Notes: generated from the letters alone by a model not told the origin. A DNA stretch of 40,099 nt from Stenotrophomonas sp. UBA2302 (GCA_002345545.1 DDVW01000024.1:65621-105719); one strand, 5' to 3'; shown: positions 24,420-34,103, counted from the first letter of the stretch. Made by a program: numbers and translations.

Positions 24420-24440
24420 CTCTCCTCCAGACGCGATACG

Positions 24441-24465
24441 GTAGCGCCGGGCCACGCCCCGGCGG
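24441..24465. repeat. GTAG-headed REP-like palindrome between argG and argE
   Basis: GTAG followed by CGCCGGG, a short CCACG centre and CCCCGGCG. This is the GTAG-plus-hairpin design of Stenotrophomonas REP-like elements. It stands 20 bases before the argE start and could influence stability of the message on either side. Confidence 0.65.
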
Positions 24466-24487
24466 AATTCCACAGGAATGTTGATTC

Positions 24488-25576
24488 ATGCTTGAACAGA
24501 CGCTGGACCACCTGCAAGCGCTGGTGTCTTTCGACACCCGCAATCCGCCGCGTGCCATCACCACCGGCGGCATCTTCGATTACCTGCGTGACAACCTGCC
24601 GGGTTTCAACGTCGAGGTGATCGATCACGGCGCCGGTGCGGTCAGTTTCTACGCGGTGCGTGGCACGCCGAAGTACCTGTTCAACGTGCATCTGGACACC
24701 GTGCCGGATTCCCCGCACTGGAGTGCCGATCCGCACGTGATGCGCCGTCTGGAGGATCGCGTGGTTGGCCTGGGTGTTTGTGACATCAAGGGCGCGGCCG
24801 CGGCATTGGTGGCCGCGGCCAACCTCACCGATGGCGATGCGGCGTTCCTGTTCTCCAGTGACGAGGAAGCCAACGATCCGCGCTGTATCGCCGCCTTCCT
24901 GGCCCGTGGCATCCCGTATGAGGCGGTGATCGTCGCCGAGCCGACGATGAGCGAGGCAGTGCTCGCACACCGGGGGATCAGCTCGGTGCTGATGAAATTC
25001 GCCGGCCGTGCCGGGCATGCCTCCGGCAAGCAGGATCCGTCGGCCAGCGCGCTGCACCAGGCGATGCGCTGGGGCGGCAAGGCGCTGGATCATGTCGAGT
25101 CGCTGGCGCATGCGCGCTTCGGCGGTCTGACCGGCCTGCGTTTCAATGTCGGCCGCGTCGAAGGTGGCATCAAGGCCAACATGATCGCCCCGGAGGCCGA
25201 GCTGCGCTTCGGCTTCCGTCCGCTGCCGTCGATGGATATCGATGCGCTGCTGGGCACCTTCGCCGGTTTTGCCGAACCGCAGGCCGCGCATTTCGAGGAA
25301 ACCTTCCGTGGCCCCAGCCTGCCGTCCGGCGACATCGCCCGTGCCGAGGAGCGCCGTCTGGCCGCACGCGATATCGCCGACGAGCTCGGCCTGCCGATCG
25401 GCAGCGCGGTGGATTTCTGGACCGAGGCCTCGCTGTTCTCGGCCGGTGGCTACACCACGATGGTCTACGGCCCGGGCGATATCGCCCAGGCCCATACCGC
25501 CGACGAGTTCGTGACGCTGGAGCAGTTGCAGCGTTACGCCGAGTCGGTACACCGCATCCTGCAGCGCGGCGCCTGA
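24488..25576 (+). CDS. argE: M20-family deacetylase ArgE (N-acetylcitrulline/N-acetylornithine deacetylase)
   Basis: A 362-residue M20 metallopeptidase-fold enzyme. Metal-site motifs: HLDTVP with H68 and D70, GVCDIKG with D99, the catalytic glutamate pair in SDEEAND (E126, E127), AEPT, and a C-terminal GDIAQAHTADEF histidine. A dimerisation domain lies in about 165-275. In Xanthomonas the orthologue releases acetate from N-acetylcitrulline rather than N-acetylornithine, which fits the AOTCase two genes upstream. I therefore expect N-acetyl-L-citrulline as substrate. The start ATG 24488 has AGGA 11 bases upstream, a somewhat long spacing. Confidence 0.92.
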   Translation: MLEQTLDHLQALVSFDTRNPPRAITTGGIFDYLRDNLPGFNVEVIDHGAGAVSFYAVRGTPKYLFNVHLDTVPDSPHWSADPHVMRRLEDRVVGLGVCDIKGAAAALVAAANLTDGDAAFLFSSDEEANDPRCIAAFLARGIPYEAVIVAEPTMSEAVLAHRGISSVLMKFAGRAGHASGKQDPSASALHQAMRWGGKALDHVESLAHARFGGLTGLRFNVGRVEGGIKANMIAPEAELRFGFRPLPSMDIDALLGTFAGFAEPQAAHFEETFRGPSLPSGDIARAEERRLAARDIADELGLPIGSAVDFWTEASLFSAGGYTTMVYGPGDIAQAHTADEFVTLEQLQRYAESVHRILQRGA

Positions 25577-25588
25577 GTCGCGCGTGGC

Positions 25589-25606
25589 CCGGCGGCCTGC
25601 CGCCGG
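25589..25606. other. perfect GC hairpin between argE and argB
   Basis: CCGGCGGC and GCCGCCGG form a perfect palindrome with two central bases (CT), 12 bases after the argE stop, followed by CTTCTTT. The tail is pyrimidine-rich but not all T, so it is a weak or partial terminator at best within the operon. Confidence 0.55.
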
Positions 25607-25649
25607 CTTCTTTCCCGTGACCCATCCGGTCGCTACGTAGATACAAGCA

Positions 25650-26978
25650 ATGTCCCCAGCCATGCAGCCGCACCGCCAGACCCGCCAGACCATCGTCCGC
25701 CTGCTTTCGAGCATGGCCAGCGCGAAGGAGATCAGCCAGTACCTCAAGCGCTTCTCGCAGCTCGATGCCAAGCGCTTCGCCGTGGTCAAGGTCGGCGGCG
25801 CGGTGCTGCGTGACGATCTGGACGCGCTGACCTCCTCGCTGTCGTTCCTGCAGGAGGTCGGCCTGACCCCGATCGTGCTGCACGGCGCCGGCCCGCAGCT
25901 GGATGCCGAGCTGTCGGCCGCCGGCATCGAGAAGCAGACCGTCAACGGCCTGCGCGTGACCACGCCGGAGGCATTGGCGATCGTGCGCAAGGTATTCCAG
26001 CAGTCCAACCTCAAGCTGGTGGAAGCGCTGCAGCAGAACGGTGCGCGTGCCACCTCGATCACCGGCGGCGTGTTCGAGGCCGAATATCTGGACGTGGACA
26101 CCTACGGCCTGGTTGGCGAGGTGAAGCGGGTCAACCTGGCGCCAATCGAGGCCAGCCTGCGTGCCGGCTCGATCCCGGTGATCACCAGCCTGGGTGAAAC
26201 CCCGAGCGGGCAGATCCTCAACGTCAATGCCGATTTTGCCGCCAACGAGCTGGTCCAGGAACTACAGCCATACAAGATCATTTTCCTCACCGGCACCGGT
26301 GGCCTGCTGGATGAAGAAGGCAAACTGATCGACTCGATCAACCTGTCCACCGAATACGACCAGCTGATGGCACAGCCGTGGATCCATGGCGGCATGCGGG
26401 TGAAGATCGAACAGATCAAGGACCTGCTGGACAAGTTGCCGGAAGAGTCCTCGGTATCGATCACGCGCCCGGCCGATCTGGCCAAGGAGCTGTTCACCCA
26501 CAAGGGTTCGGGCACGCTGGTACGGCGCGGCGAGAAGGTGCTCAAGGCGACCTCATGGGAGCAGTTGGATACCGCGCGACTGAAGACGCTGATCGAATCC
26601 AGCTTCGGCCGCACCCTGGTGCCGGACTATTTCCAGAAGACCAAGCTGCTGCGCGCCTACGTCAGCGAGAACTACCGCACCGCGGTGATCCTCACCGACG
26701 AGGCCGAGGGCGTGTACCTGGACAAATTCGCGGTGCTTGACGACGCACAGGGCGAAGGGCTCGGCCGTGCGGTGTGGAACGTGATGCTGGAGGAAACCCC
26801 GCAGCTGTTCTGGCGCTCGCGCAACGGCAACCCGGTCAACCATTTCTACTATTCTGAATCCGATGGCTGCTACAAGCTCGACCACTGGAAGGTGTTCTGG
26901 TTCGGCGCCAACGACTTCGACAGTATCAAGGGCTTTGTGAAGCATTGCGGCGAACGCAAGGCGAGCCTGGAGGGGTGA
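25650..26978 (+). CDS. argB: bifunctional N-acetylglutamate kinase-synthase (NAGK-NAGS fusion)
   Basis: A 442-residue fusion. Residues about 40-285 are an amino-acid kinase domain: [53 protein letters not shown] and the [10 protein letters not shown] loop. Residues about 300-442 are a GNAT-type domain of the vertebrate-like NAGS kind: [35 protein letters not shown] and [19 protein letters not shown]. It would both acetylate glutamate and phosphorylate the product, the first two steps of arginine synthesis, and such enzymes (Xanthomonas, Maricaulis) are inhibited by arginine. The start may be ATG 25650 or 25662. Its synthase half removes the need for a separate argA. Confidence 0.94.
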   Translation: MSPAMQPHRQTRQTIVRLLSSMASAKEISQYLKRFSQLDAKRFAVVKVGGAVLRDDLDALTSSLSFLQEVGLTPIVLHGAGPQLDAELSAAGIEKQTVNGLRVTTPEALAIVRKVFQQSNLKLVEALQQNGARATSITGGVFEAEYLDVDTYGLVGEVKRVNLAPIEASLRAGSIPVITSLGETPSGQILNVNADFAANELVQELQPYKIIFLTGTGGLLDEEGKLIDSINLSTEYDQLMAQPWIHGGMRVKIEQIKDLLDKLPEESSVSITRPADLAKELFTHKGSGTLVRRGEKVLKATSWEQLDTARLKTLIESSFGRTLVPDYFQKTKLLRAYVSENYRTAVILTDEAEGVYLDKFAVLDDAQGEGLGRAVWNVMLEETPQLFWRSRNGNPVNHFYYSESDGCYKLDHWKVFWFGANDFDSIKGFVKHCGERKASLEG

Positions 26979-26982
26979 GCCC

Positions 26983-27186
26983 ATGAACGCGCCGTCGGCC
27001 AGCTGGTTCAACCAGGCGTCGCGCCGTGCCATCGCACGCCTTGGCGCAAAACAGGATGGCGTGCTGCGCAGCCACAAGCGTTACGCCGACGGGTCGCGTC
27101 GCGACACCGTGGTGTTTTCCATCATCGATACGGAATGGCCGGCGAAACCCACCTGCAGTTCCTTCTGGATTCGCACTCATGACTGA
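26983..27186 (+). pseudogene. GNAT acetyltransferase remnant between argB and argC
   Basis: A 67-codon frame, four bases after argB, with GAGGGG before its ATG. Residues 10-54 ([20 protein letters not shown], then [24 protein letters not shown]) match the C-terminal third of RimJ/RimL-type GNAT acetyltransferases; the acetyl-CoA-binding part is gone. After EWPA the frame is shifted: in another frame 27147-27182 reads [11 protein letters not shown] and stop, the expected family ending, so a small indel (consistent with four lost bases) has occurred as well. The ancestral stop (27180-27182) overlaps the argC start, which explains how the genes were once coupled. It may still transmit translation to argC. 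Non-functional as an enzyme. Confidence 0.72.
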
Positions 27187-28132
27187 CAAGAAATTCTCCC
27201 TGGGCATCGTTGGCGCCCGCGGCTACACCGGTACCGAGCTGATCAGGCTGGTGGCGGCGCATCCGCACATCGAGCTTGCGTTCGTGTCCTCGCGCGAGCT
27301 AGCTGGCCAGCGCGTGGCCGATCACAACGACGCCTATCGTGGCGAGCTGCGCTATGAAAACCTGGATGCCGACGCGGTTGCCGCCAAGGGCGCGGATGCG
27401 GTCATCCTGGCGCTGCCCAATGGCAAGGCCGGGCCGTTCGTGGCGGCGCTGGATGCGGCCAGGCCGGACACGGTGATCGTCGACCTGTCGGCCGATTACC
27501 GCTTCGACAATAGCTGGTACTACGGCTTGCCGGAGCTGACCCGCAACCGTTACGACGGCCAGAAGCGCATCAGCAATCCGGGCTGCTATGCCACCGCGAT
27601 GCAGCTGGCGATCACGCCATTGCTGTCGCAGCTGGCCGGCCCGCCGGTCTGCTTCGGCGTATCCGGCTGGTCGGGGGCGGGCACCACGCCCTCGGACAAG
27701 AACAACCCCGAGCTGCTGCGCGACAACCTGATGCCGTACGCGCTGACCAACCATGTGCACGAGCGCGAGGTGGGGACGCAGCTTGGCGTGCCGGTGGAAT
27801 TCATGCCGCATGTCGCGCCGCATTTCCGCGGCATCACCGTGACGGTGAACCTGTGGCTGCAGCAGCCGCTCAAGCGCGAGGAGATCGTCGCGCTGTATAC
27901 GCAGCGTTATGCCGATGAACCGCTGGTGGAAATCGTCGACGAGGCGCCGTGGGTGAGCCGCATCGCCGGCCAGCACGGCGTACAGATCGGCGGCTTCACT
28001 TTGGCACCAGGCAACAAGCGCGTGGTGCTGGTGGCGACCATCGACAACCTGCTCAAGGGCGCGGCCACCCAGGCGTTGCAGAACCTCAACCGCGCGTTGG
28101 GGCTGGATGAGCTGATGGCGGTTCCGTATTGA
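27179..28132 (+). CDS. argC: N-acetyl-gamma-glutamyl-phosphate reductase
   Basis: A 317-residue NADPH-dependent reductase, third step of arginine synthesis. The dinucleotide-binding loop is [16 protein letters not shown] (about 9-24), and the catalytic cysteine is in [27 protein letters not shown], the [12 protein letters not shown] histidine and [13 protein letters not shown] belong to the substrate domain. ATG 27179 lies inside the 3' end of the GNAT remnant and shares bases with its ancestral stop. Length is typical. Confidence 0.95.
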   Translation: MTDKKFSLGIVGARGYTGTELIRLVAAHPHIELAFVSSRELAGQRVADHNDAYRGELRYENLDADAVAAKGADAVILALPNGKAGPFVAALDAARPDTVIVDLSADYRFDNSWYYGLPELTRNRYDGQKRISNPGCYATAMQLAITPLLSQLAGPPVCFGVSGWSGAGTTPSDKNNPELLRDNLMPYALTNHVHEREVGTQLGVPVEFMPHVAPHFRGITVTVNLWLQQPLKREEIVALYTQRYADEPLVEIVDEAPWVSRIAGQHGVQIGGFTLAPGNKRVVLVATIDNLLKGAATQALQNLNRALGLDELMAVPY

Positions 28133-28165
28133 TTCTGGTGGGTAGCGGCGGCTGAGAGGTTGCCA

Positions 28166-28191
28166 GCTTCGCGGCTTGCGCCGCTCCTGCA
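28166..28191. repeat. 26-bp dispersed intergenic repeat, copy 2
   Basis: Matches 13689-13714 at 25 of 26 positions; here the central palindrome is GCGGCTTGCGCCGC. It fills part of the 82-bp gap between argC and argH and ends 23 bases before the argH start. Confidence 0.75.
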
Positions 28192-28214
28192 TAGCTGCAC
28201 TGAGAGAGATCGAC

Positions 28215-29513
28215 ATGACCAATTTGCTTTGGCAGAAACCCGGCGTCGCGGTTGACGCGAAGATCCAGACCTTCCTGGCGGGTGACGACGTCATCCTGGA
28301 CCGCGAGTTTTTCCTGCACGACATCCAGGCCAGCACCGCGCATGCCGAAGGCCTGCAGCATATCGGTATCCTCTCGGCCGACGAACTGGCCGGCCTGAAG
28401 CGTGAGCTGGCCGTGCTGGCCGAGGACTTCCGCAGCGGCGCCTTCGTGCTGGACGAGCAATACGAGGATTGCCATTCGGCGATCGAGGCGCGCCTGACCG
28501 AGCGTCTTGGCGATGCCGGGCGCAAGATCCACACCGGCCGCAGCCGCAACGACCAGATCCTGGTGGCCACCCGCCTGTGGCTGAAGGAGAAACTCGAGCG
28601 CGTGGCGCAGATCAGCACCGAGGTCGCCAGGGTTGCGCTGGATCGCGCCGCCGCCGAACAGCAGCAGCCATTGCCGGGTTACACCCATATCCAGCGTGCC
28701 GTGGTGTCTTCGGCGGGCATGTGGTGGGCGGGCTGGGCCGAGGCCTTCATCGACAACGCCGTGCGTGCCCGCGATACCCGCGCGCTGATCGACACCAATC
28801 CGCTGGGCACCGCTGCCGGCTATGGCGTCAACCTGCCGCTGGACCGTGAGCACACGACGAAGGCGCTGGATTTCTCGCGCATGCAGATCAGCCCGATCTA
28901 CGCGCAGCTCTCGCGTGGCAAGTTCGAGCTGGCCGCGCTGGAAGCGCTGGGTGGCGCCACCCTGGACCTGCGCCGCATCGCCTGGGACCTGTCGCTGTTC
29001 ACCACCGGCGAATTCGCCTTCGTGGCGTTGCCGGCGCAGTACACCACCGGCAGTTCGATCATGCCGAACAAGCGCAATCCGGACGTGATCGAGCTGATGC
29101 GTGCCACCCACGCCAGCGTCGCTGCCGCGCGCACCGAGATCGAGCAGCTGCTGTCGCTGCCGTCGGGTTACCAGCGCGACCTGCAGAACTCCAAGGGTGC
29201 GATCGTGCACGGCTTCGGCCGTGGCCTGGCGGCACTGGAGCTGCTGCCGGCGCTGCTGTCCAACCTCGACTGGCGCGACGACCACATCCGCGCGGCGATC
29301 GATTCGGGCATGTATGCCACCGACGTGGCGGTGGAAGCCGCCGTGGCCGGGGTACCGTTCCGCGATGCCTACAAGGCTGCGGCGGAGGCATCGGACAGTG
29401 CAGGGCAGGGACGCACACCCGAAGGCAGCCTCGCCGCGCGCGTATCGCCCGGTGCGGCGGCGGACCTGCGGCTGGATGAGCTCACTGCACGCTGGCAGGC
29501 GCTGCAGGGGTGA
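28215..29513 (+). CDS. argH: argininosuccinate lyase
   Basis: A 432-residue member of the fumarase/aspartase superfamily that cleaves argininosuccinate to arginine and fumarate. Superfamily motifs: [25 protein letters not shown] (general-acid histidine region) and the signature [12 protein letters not shown] with the catalytic serine loop. ATG 28215 has a GAGAG ribosome site. The frame is open for 13 codons upstream, within the repeat. Somewhat shorter than E. coli ArgH (457) but all conserved regions are present. Last enzyme of arginine synthesis. Confidence 0.94.
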   Translation: MTNLLWQKPGVAVDAKIQTFLAGDDVILDREFFLHDIQASTAHAEGLQHIGILSADELAGLKRELAVLAEDFRSGAFVLDEQYEDCHSAIEARLTERLGDAGRKIHTGRSRNDQILVATRLWLKEKLERVAQISTEVARVALDRAAAEQQQPLPGYTHIQRAVVSSAGMWWAGWAEAFIDNAVRARDTRALIDTNPLGTAAGYGVNLPLDREHTTKALDFSRMQISPIYAQLSRGKFELAALEALGGATLDLRRIAWDLSLFTTGEFAFVALPAQYTTGSSIMPNKRNPDVIELMRATHASVAAARTEIEQLLSLPSGYQRDLQNSKGAIVHGFGRGLAALELLPALLSNLDWRDDHIRAAIDSGMYATDVAVEAAVAGVPFRDAYKAAAEASDSAGQGRTPEGSLAARVSPGAAADLRLDELTARWQALQG

Positions 29514-29520
29514 TACGCAC

Positions 29521-29541
29521 ACGGGCGCCCAGGGCGCCCGT
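29521..29541 (+). terminator. candidate terminator after argH
   Basis: Nine-base arms ACGGGCGCC (29521-29529) and GGCGCCCGT (29533-29541) with a CAG loop, followed by CCTGTTT. It lies seven bases after the argH stop and probably ends, wholly or partly, the arginine transcript. The 145 bases from here to the YciI-like gene contain no gene that I can recognise. Confidence 0.65.
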
Positions 29542-29687
29542 CCTGTTTGCGGCATATCCGGTGGTGGGAATCCCGCTGCTGCGGCTCGTTGCGCGTGTTT
29601 GCGACAGCACCGCCGGCAAGTTCCAACCGAAAGCAAACGCGACGCCGGCATGCCGGGCGTGCTGTCATATGGGCAAAGGAGAGCGGA

Positions 29688-29945
29688 ATGAAAATGTATC
29701 TGGTGATGGCCCTGCGCAAGCCTTCGTTCGACAGCGCGGCCATCGCACCCCATCTGGCGTTTCTCGATGAACTGGCTGCCGCCGGGCAACTGCACCTGAC
29801 CGGCGGTTTCAGCGATGGCAGCGGCGGTGCCTATGTGCTGAAAAACGTGTCCGGCCTGGAGCAGGCCGAGGCCATCGTCGCGCGTGATCCGCTTGTCCTT
29901 CACGACAGTTCTGAACTCACCGTCCATGAATGGAATACCCGCTGA
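29688..29945 (+). CDS. YciI-like small protein
   Basis: An 85-residue protein of the YciI (ferredoxin-like, dimeric alpha/beta) family. It begins MKMYLVMALRKPSFD and has HLAFLDELAAAGQLHLTGGFSDGSGGAYVL, the family's central helix and glycine-rich strand with a histidine-aspartate pair, then a helix EQAEAIVARDPLV. ATG 29688 has AGGAG seven bases upstream. It ends four bases before proB, so it is probably co-translated with proB and proA. Biochemical role unknown; some relatives are dehalogenase-like or bind small aromatic acids. A link with proline synthesis is not established. Confidence 0.82.
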   Translation: MKMYLVMALRKPSFDSAAIAPHLAFLDELAAAGQLHLTGGFSDGSGGAYVLKNVSGLEQAEAIVARDPLVLHDSSELTVHEWNTR

Positions 29946-29949
29946 CATC

Positions 29950-31098
29950 ATGAGCAGCACCGTGCAATCTTCCTTCACCGAACAGCCGTTGCCACCCTGG
30001 CGGCGGGCCGTGCTGAAAGTCGGCAGCAGCCTGCTGGCCGCCGACGGTGGTGGCCTGACGCCGCGCTTCGCACTAGGACTGGCGCAGTTCGTGTCGGCCA
30101 ATGTGCAGGCGGGGCGGGAAGTGGTGATCGTGTCTTCCGGAGCGGTCGCGGCCGGCCGCGCCATCGTGCCGAAAGGGGCCGAGGCGGGCGCGGCGATCGC
30201 CGCGCGGCAGGCGCTGGCGGCGCTGGGGCAGGCGCAGCTGATCGCCTTGTGGCAGCGCTTCTTCGAACGGCCGGTGGCGCAGGTGCTGCTGACCCATGAC
30301 GACCTGCGCAACCGCCGCCGCTACCTCAACGCGCGCGCCACGCTCAACGAATTGCTGGCACTGGGCACGTTGCCGGTGATCAACGAGAACGACACCGTCT
30401 CGGTCGATGAGCTCAAGCTCGGCGACAACGACAACCTGGCCGCGATCGTCGCCGCGCTGGTCGATGCCGATGCGCTGTTCATCGCCACCGATATCGACGG
30501 CCTGTACACCGCCGATCCGCGTGGCAATCCGCACGCGCAACCGATCAACGAGGTGACCGCGCTGACGCCGGAGGTGATGGCGATGGCCGGCGGCAGTGGC
30601 AGTGCGGTCGGCACCGGCGGCATGCACACCAAGCTGCAGGCAGCGGCCAAGGCCGGCGCGGCAGGGATCGATACGTTCCTGTTCAACGGCCGCGATGGCA
30701 GTGTGGTGCGAGAGCTGGCACAGGGCCGCTTGCGGGGTACCCGCGTGCATGCCGGACGCTCGCGCATCGCCGCACGCAAATACTGGCTGCGCCACGCGCC
30801 GGTGGAGCCGGGGGCGATCCTGATCGATGCCGGTGCCGCACGCGCGTTGCGCGAGAAGGGCGCCTCGCTATTGCCCGGTGGCGTACTCGGTGCCGAAGGC
30901 GAGTTCCGCCGCGGCGACATGGTCGAGGTGCGCCAGTTCGATGGTGAAGGCGGGCAGCACATCGCCCGCGGAATAAGCCAGTACTCGGCGGTGGATATCC
31001 GTCGCATCAGCCAGCACCACACGCGTGAGATCGAATCGATCCTTGGCTACAACTACGGTGACAACGTGGTTCACCGCGACGACATGGTGGTGCTGTGA
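29950..31098 (+). CDS. proB: glutamate 5-kinase
   Basis: A 382-residue enzyme that phosphorylates glutamate as the first step of proline synthesis. The amino-acid kinase domain (1-265) has [49 protein letters not shown] and [10 protein letters not shown], and ends with the [16 protein letters not shown] loop. A C-terminal PUA domain (about 285-375) with [24 protein letters not shown] follows, as in E. coli. The start ATG 29950 is four bases after the YciI-like gene. Its stop shares one base with the first ATG possible for proA. Usually feedback-inhibited by proline. Confidence 0.95.
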   Translation: MSSTVQSSFTEQPLPPWRRAVLKVGSSLLAADGGGLTPRFALGLAQFVSANVQAGREVVIVSSGAVAAGRAIVPKGAEAGAAIAARQALAALGQAQLIALWQRFFERPVAQVLLTHDDLRNRRRYLNARATLNELLALGTLPVINENDTVSVDELKLGDNDNLAAIVAALVDADALFIATDIDGLYTADPRGNPHAQPINEVTALTPEVMAMAGGSGSAVGTGGMHTKLQAAAKAGAAGIDTFLFNGRDGSVVRELAQGRLRGTRVHAGRSRIAARKYWLRHAPVEPGAILIDAGAARALREKGASLLPGGVLGAEGEFRRGDMVEVRQFDGEGGQHIARGISQYSAVDIRRISQHHTREIESILGYNYGDNVVHRDDMVVL

Positions 31099-32375
31099 TG
31101 TCGTCCTCCACCGATACGGGAATGGTCATGAGTGATATCCGCACGCTGGCATTGCAATGCCGCGATGCCGCCCAACAGCTGGGCCAGCTTTCCACGCAGG
31201 CGCGCAGTGCGCTGCTGATGTCGATGGCGGACGCGCTGGATGCCGACGCCGGCGTGATCCTGGCGGCCAACGAAGTCGACCTGCAGATTGCGCACGACAA
31301 GGGCGTGGGCACTGCGATGCTCGACCGGTTGGCGTTGAATCCGTCGCGTCTGGCGGGCGTTGCCAATGCGCTGCGTGAAGTGGCGGGCCTGCCGGATCCG
31401 GTGGGCGAGATCACCCGCGACTACGTGCGTCCCAATGGTATCCGCGTGCAGAAGGTGCGGGTGCCGCTGGGGGTGATCGCGATGATCTACGAAGCGCGTC
31501 CGAACGTCACCGCCGATGCCGCGGCGCTGTGCATCAAAGCCGGCAACGGGGTGATTCTGCGCGGCGGCTCGGAGGCCATCCACTCCAACACCGCCATCGC
31601 CGCCAGCCTCAAGCGGGCGCTGCGCGAGGCCGGCATCGCCGATGCCGCATTGACGCTGGTCGAGGACCTGCGCCGCGAGACCATGCTGGAGCTGCTGCAG
31701 CTCAACGACCTCATCGATCTGGCCATCCCGCGCGGCGGCGAGGGGCTGATCCGCTTCGTCGCCGAACATGCGCGGGTGCCGGTGATCAAGCACTACAAGG
31801 GCGTGTGCCATCTGTTTGTCGATGACAGTGCCGATCTGCAACTGGCGCTGGATCTGCTGGTCGACGGCAAGGTGTCACGCCCGGCCGCCTGCAATTCATT
31901 GGAAACCCTGCTGGTGCATGCCGATGTCGCACCGCGTTTCCTGCCGTTGGCGGCTGCCGCATTGCGGCAGCGCGGCGTGGAGCTGCGTGGTGATGCGGCC
32001 ACGCAGGCGCTGGTGGCGGACGTGTTGCCGGCCACGCAAGACGACTACGCCGCCGAATACCTGGACCTGATCCTTGCCGTGCGCGTGGTCGATTCGTTGC
32101 CGGCGGCCATCGCCCATATCCAGCAGTACACCTCCGACCATACCGAGGTGATTGCCACGGGCACTGCTGCGCATGCCGAGCAGTTCATGCACGCGCTGCG
32201 TTCGGCGGTGGTGATGGTCAATGCCTCCTCGCGCTTTTCCGATGGCGGCGAGCTGGGACTGGGTGCGGAGATCGGCATCTCCACCACGCGCCTGCATTCC
32301 TATGGCCCGATGGGACTGGAGGCGCTCACGGTGGAGCGCTTCGTGGTTCGCGGCGAGGGCCAGGTCAGGGGCTGA
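31098..32375 (+). CDS. proA: gamma-glutamyl phosphate reductase
   Basis: A 425-residue (or 415 if started at ATG 31128) aldehyde-dehydrogenase-superfamily enzyme. It reduces gamma-glutamyl phosphate to glutamate semialdehyde, the proline precursor. Motifs: [52 protein letters not shown] and the catalytic cysteine in [12 protein letters not shown]. The C-terminal [21 protein letters not shown] is typical. ATG 31098 overlaps the proB stop by one base (TGATG), favouring coupling, while MSDIRT at 31128 resembles the family start more; I cannot decide. Last gene of the block. Confidence 0.95.
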   Translation: MSSSTDTGMVMSDIRTLALQCRDAAQQLGQLSTQARSALLMSMADALDADAGVILAANEVDLQIAHDKGVGTAMLDRLALNPSRLAGVANALREVAGLPDPVGEITRDYVRPNGIRVQKVRVPLGVIAMIYEARPNVTADAAALCIKAGNGVILRGGSEAIHSNTAIAASLKRALREAGIADAALTLVEDLRRETMLELLQLNDLIDLAIPRGGEGLIRFVAEHARVPVIKHYKGVCHLFVDDSADLQLALDLLVDGKVSRPAACNSLETLLVHADVAPRFLPLAAAALRQRGVELRGDAATQALVADVLPATQDDYAAEYLDLILAVRVVDSLPAAIAHIQQYTSDHTEVIATGTAAHAEQFMHALRSAVVMVNASSRFSDGGELGLGAEIGISTTRLHSYGPMGLEALTVERFVVRGEGQVRG

Positions 32376-32401
32376 GCGCCGGAAACGGGTGGAGAGGAAG
32401 T

Positions 32402-32462
32402 AGTAACGGGTAAAACCGGATCAGACGCCATTGGCCTTGGTCTTTACCTGTTTCCCGTTACT
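32402..32462. terminator. inverted repeat between convergent proA and MFS gene
   Basis: Arms AGTAACGGG (32402-32410) and CCCGTTACT (32454-32462) are perfectly complementary, and inner GGTAAA/TTTACC segments extend the stem imperfectly. It lies in the 96-bp gap between the ends of two convergent genes, so a bidirectional stop or a small repeat is likely. There is no clear T tract on either side. Confidence 0.45.
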
Positions 32463-32471
32463 CTCGATTCG

Positions 32472-33695
32472 TTACTGGCGCCAATGGTCTTCCAGCTGCT
32501 GCGGCTTGCAGGCGAACCAGGCGGCGGTCAGCAGCACGGCCGAGCACAGGCCCAGGAAGGCGAAGGACCAGGTCCAGTTGCCGCTGGCACCATGCAGCCA
32601 GCCGAACAGCACCGGCCCCAGACTGGCGACGCTGTACCCCACGCCCTGCATGAAGCCGGACAGGGCGGCGGAGCCGGCCTGGGTGCGGGTGCGCAGGTTG
32701 ATCAGGGTCAGCCCCAGCGGGAAGGTGGACGGGCCGAGCCCGGCGATGGCCACCCACAGCCAGGGAGCAGCCATCGGCGCCCACAGCAGGCCGGCGAACG
32801 CGATCATGTTCAGGATGAAAACGCCCATTGCCAGCGGGAACGGATTGCGCATGCGCACCGCCATCGCCGGTACCAGCAGCGATGGCAGCAGGCCGATGGC
32901 CGAATACAGCGCCACCATCACCCCGCCGAAGGACTCACTGGCACCGGCGTCGACCATCACTTTCGGCAGCCAGGTGAACAGCGAATAGGTGCCCAGCGAG
33001 GTCATGCCGAACATCAACGCCATGCCCCAGCCCAGTGAGGTCTTCCACACCCGGCCGGTACCCGCAGTGCCCGTTGCGGTGCGGGTGGTCACGCTCTCGG
33101 CAGGAGACTGGGTGCGGGACAGCAGCAGCCACGGCAGCACTGCGGCGAGCGTGAACAGGGACCACACGCCCAGCGAGATGCGCCAGTCGAAGCGGTCGGC
33201 CAGCGGCACCGCCAGCAGTGCCGGCACCATCGTCCCGGCCTGCAGCACGGTGATGTAGATGGTGCTGAGCGTGCCGACGCGGTCGGCGAAATACCGCTTC
33301 ACCAGCGGCGGCACCAGCACGTTGCCCATACCCATGCCGGCCAGCGCGATGGCCGAGCCAAGCATCAGCATGCCGACATTGCCGGCGGCCGAGCGCAGCA
33401 GCAGGCCGAGTGTCGCCAATGCCATGGACAGGATCGCGGTGCGCTCCAGTCCCAGCGCGCGGATGATGCGTGGTGTGGCCAGTCCGAATACGGCAAAGGC
33501 GGCGGTCGGCATCATCCCGAGCACGCCGGTCATGGTGCTGCCGAAGTTGAAGGTCTGGCCCAGACGCTCCAGCAACGGCGACAGCGACGTCACCGCGCTG
33601 CGCAGGTTGGCGGCAACCAGGACGATGGCGACAAAAGCCAGCAGGCGGCCTTTTAGCAGGGAATGCCGCTGTGGAGCGGTGTTGGACAAGGACAC
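32472..33695 (-). CDS. MFS transporter, CynX/NimT family
   Basis: A 407-residue, 12-helix-type membrane protein. The start LVAANLRSAVTSLSPLLERLGQTFNFGSTMTGVLGMMPTAAFAVFG, with the NLR motif in helix 1, and the GNVLVPPLVKRYFADRVG loop are hallmarks of the CynX (cyanate-like) MFS group. The second half has GLGPSTFPLGLTLINLRTRTQAGSAALSGFMQGVGY, also typical. Members transport anions such as cyanate or 2-nitroimidazole, but no cyanase or related gene is nearby, so the substrate is open. It is convergent with proA and ends 32 bases after its inverted-repeat stop. Upstream are the tRNA-Pro genes on the same strand. Confidence 0.88.
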   Translation of the reverse strand: MSLSNTAPQRHSLLKGRLLAFVAIVLVAANLRSAVTSLSPLLERLGQTFNFGSTMTGVLGMMPTAAFAVFGLATPRIIRALGLERTAILSMALATLGLLLRSAAGNVGMLMLGSAIALAGMGMGNVLVPPLVKRYFADRVGTLSTIYITVLQAGTMVPALLAVPLADRFDWRISLGVWSLFTLAAVLPWLLLSRTQSPAESVTTRTATGTAGTGRVWKTSLGWGMALMFGMTSLGTYSLFTWLPKVMVDAGASESFGGVMVALYSAIGLLPSLLVPAMAVRMRNPFPLAMGVFILNMIAFAGLLWAPMAAPWLWVAIAGLGPSTFPLGLTLINLRTRTQAGSAALSGFMQGVGYSVASLGPVLFGWLHGASGNWTWSFAFLGLCSAVLLTAAWFACKPQQLEDHWRQ

Positions 33696-33745
33696 GACAG
33701 ACTCCAGTGCGGAGAGGGGGCGATTGCATGGGAATCGCCCAAAAC

Positions 33746-33771
33746 AAAAGCCGACCCGAGGGCCGGCTTTT
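33746..33771 (-). terminator. terminator of the left tRNA-Pro gene
   Basis: On the minus strand a stem AAAAGCCGGCCC/GGGTCGGCTTTT (one mismatch) is followed by GTTTTGGG. It begins nine bases after the tRNA 3' end at 33780. It also stands upstream of the CynX-like MFS gene and separates the two transcripts. Confidence 0.75.
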
Positions 33772-33779
33772 GTCCAATT

Positions 33780-33856
<77 letters not shown>

Positions 33857-33868
33857 AAGGAGCCGCCT

Positions 33869-33897
33869 ATGATAGCGGTGGACCTTCAATACTGCAA
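33869..33897 (-). promoter_or_regulatory. promoter of the left tRNA-Pro gene
   Basis: On the minus strand TTGCAG (33897-33892) and TATCAT (33874-33869) are 17 bases apart. The predicted start of transcription is about six bases before the tRNA 5' end at 33856. A good sigma-70-type match. Confidence 0.75.
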
Positions 33898-33970
33898 GCT
33901 GTTTTCACCCTTGTCACCGTCAGCGCGATCGCGTGATGGTGGAAGCCGGGCGCTTGTTTCCGGCAATGAA

Positions 33971-34004
33971 AAAGCCTGGACAACGTTGCCGTTTTCCAGG
34001 CTTT
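33971..34004 (-). terminator. terminator of the right tRNA-Pro gene
   Basis: Arms AAAGCCTGGA (34004-33995 on the minus strand) and TCCAGGCTTT (33980-33971), then further T bases and C. A typical intrinsic terminator nine bases after the tRNA end at 34013. It shows that the two tRNA genes are separate units. The 73 bases from here to the left tRNA promoter hold nothing I recognise. Confidence 0.8.
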
Positions 34005-34012
34005 CGACCTTC

Positions 34013-34089
<77 letters not shown>

Positions 34090-34103
34090 TGAAGGAGCCC
34101 GGA

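Noticed and set aside
24488..25576. Calling argE a succinyl-diaminopimelate desuccinylase (dapE)
   Set aside because: Same M20 fold, but its length, motif spacing and place within the arginine cluster favour the acetylcitrulline/acetylornithine enzyme.
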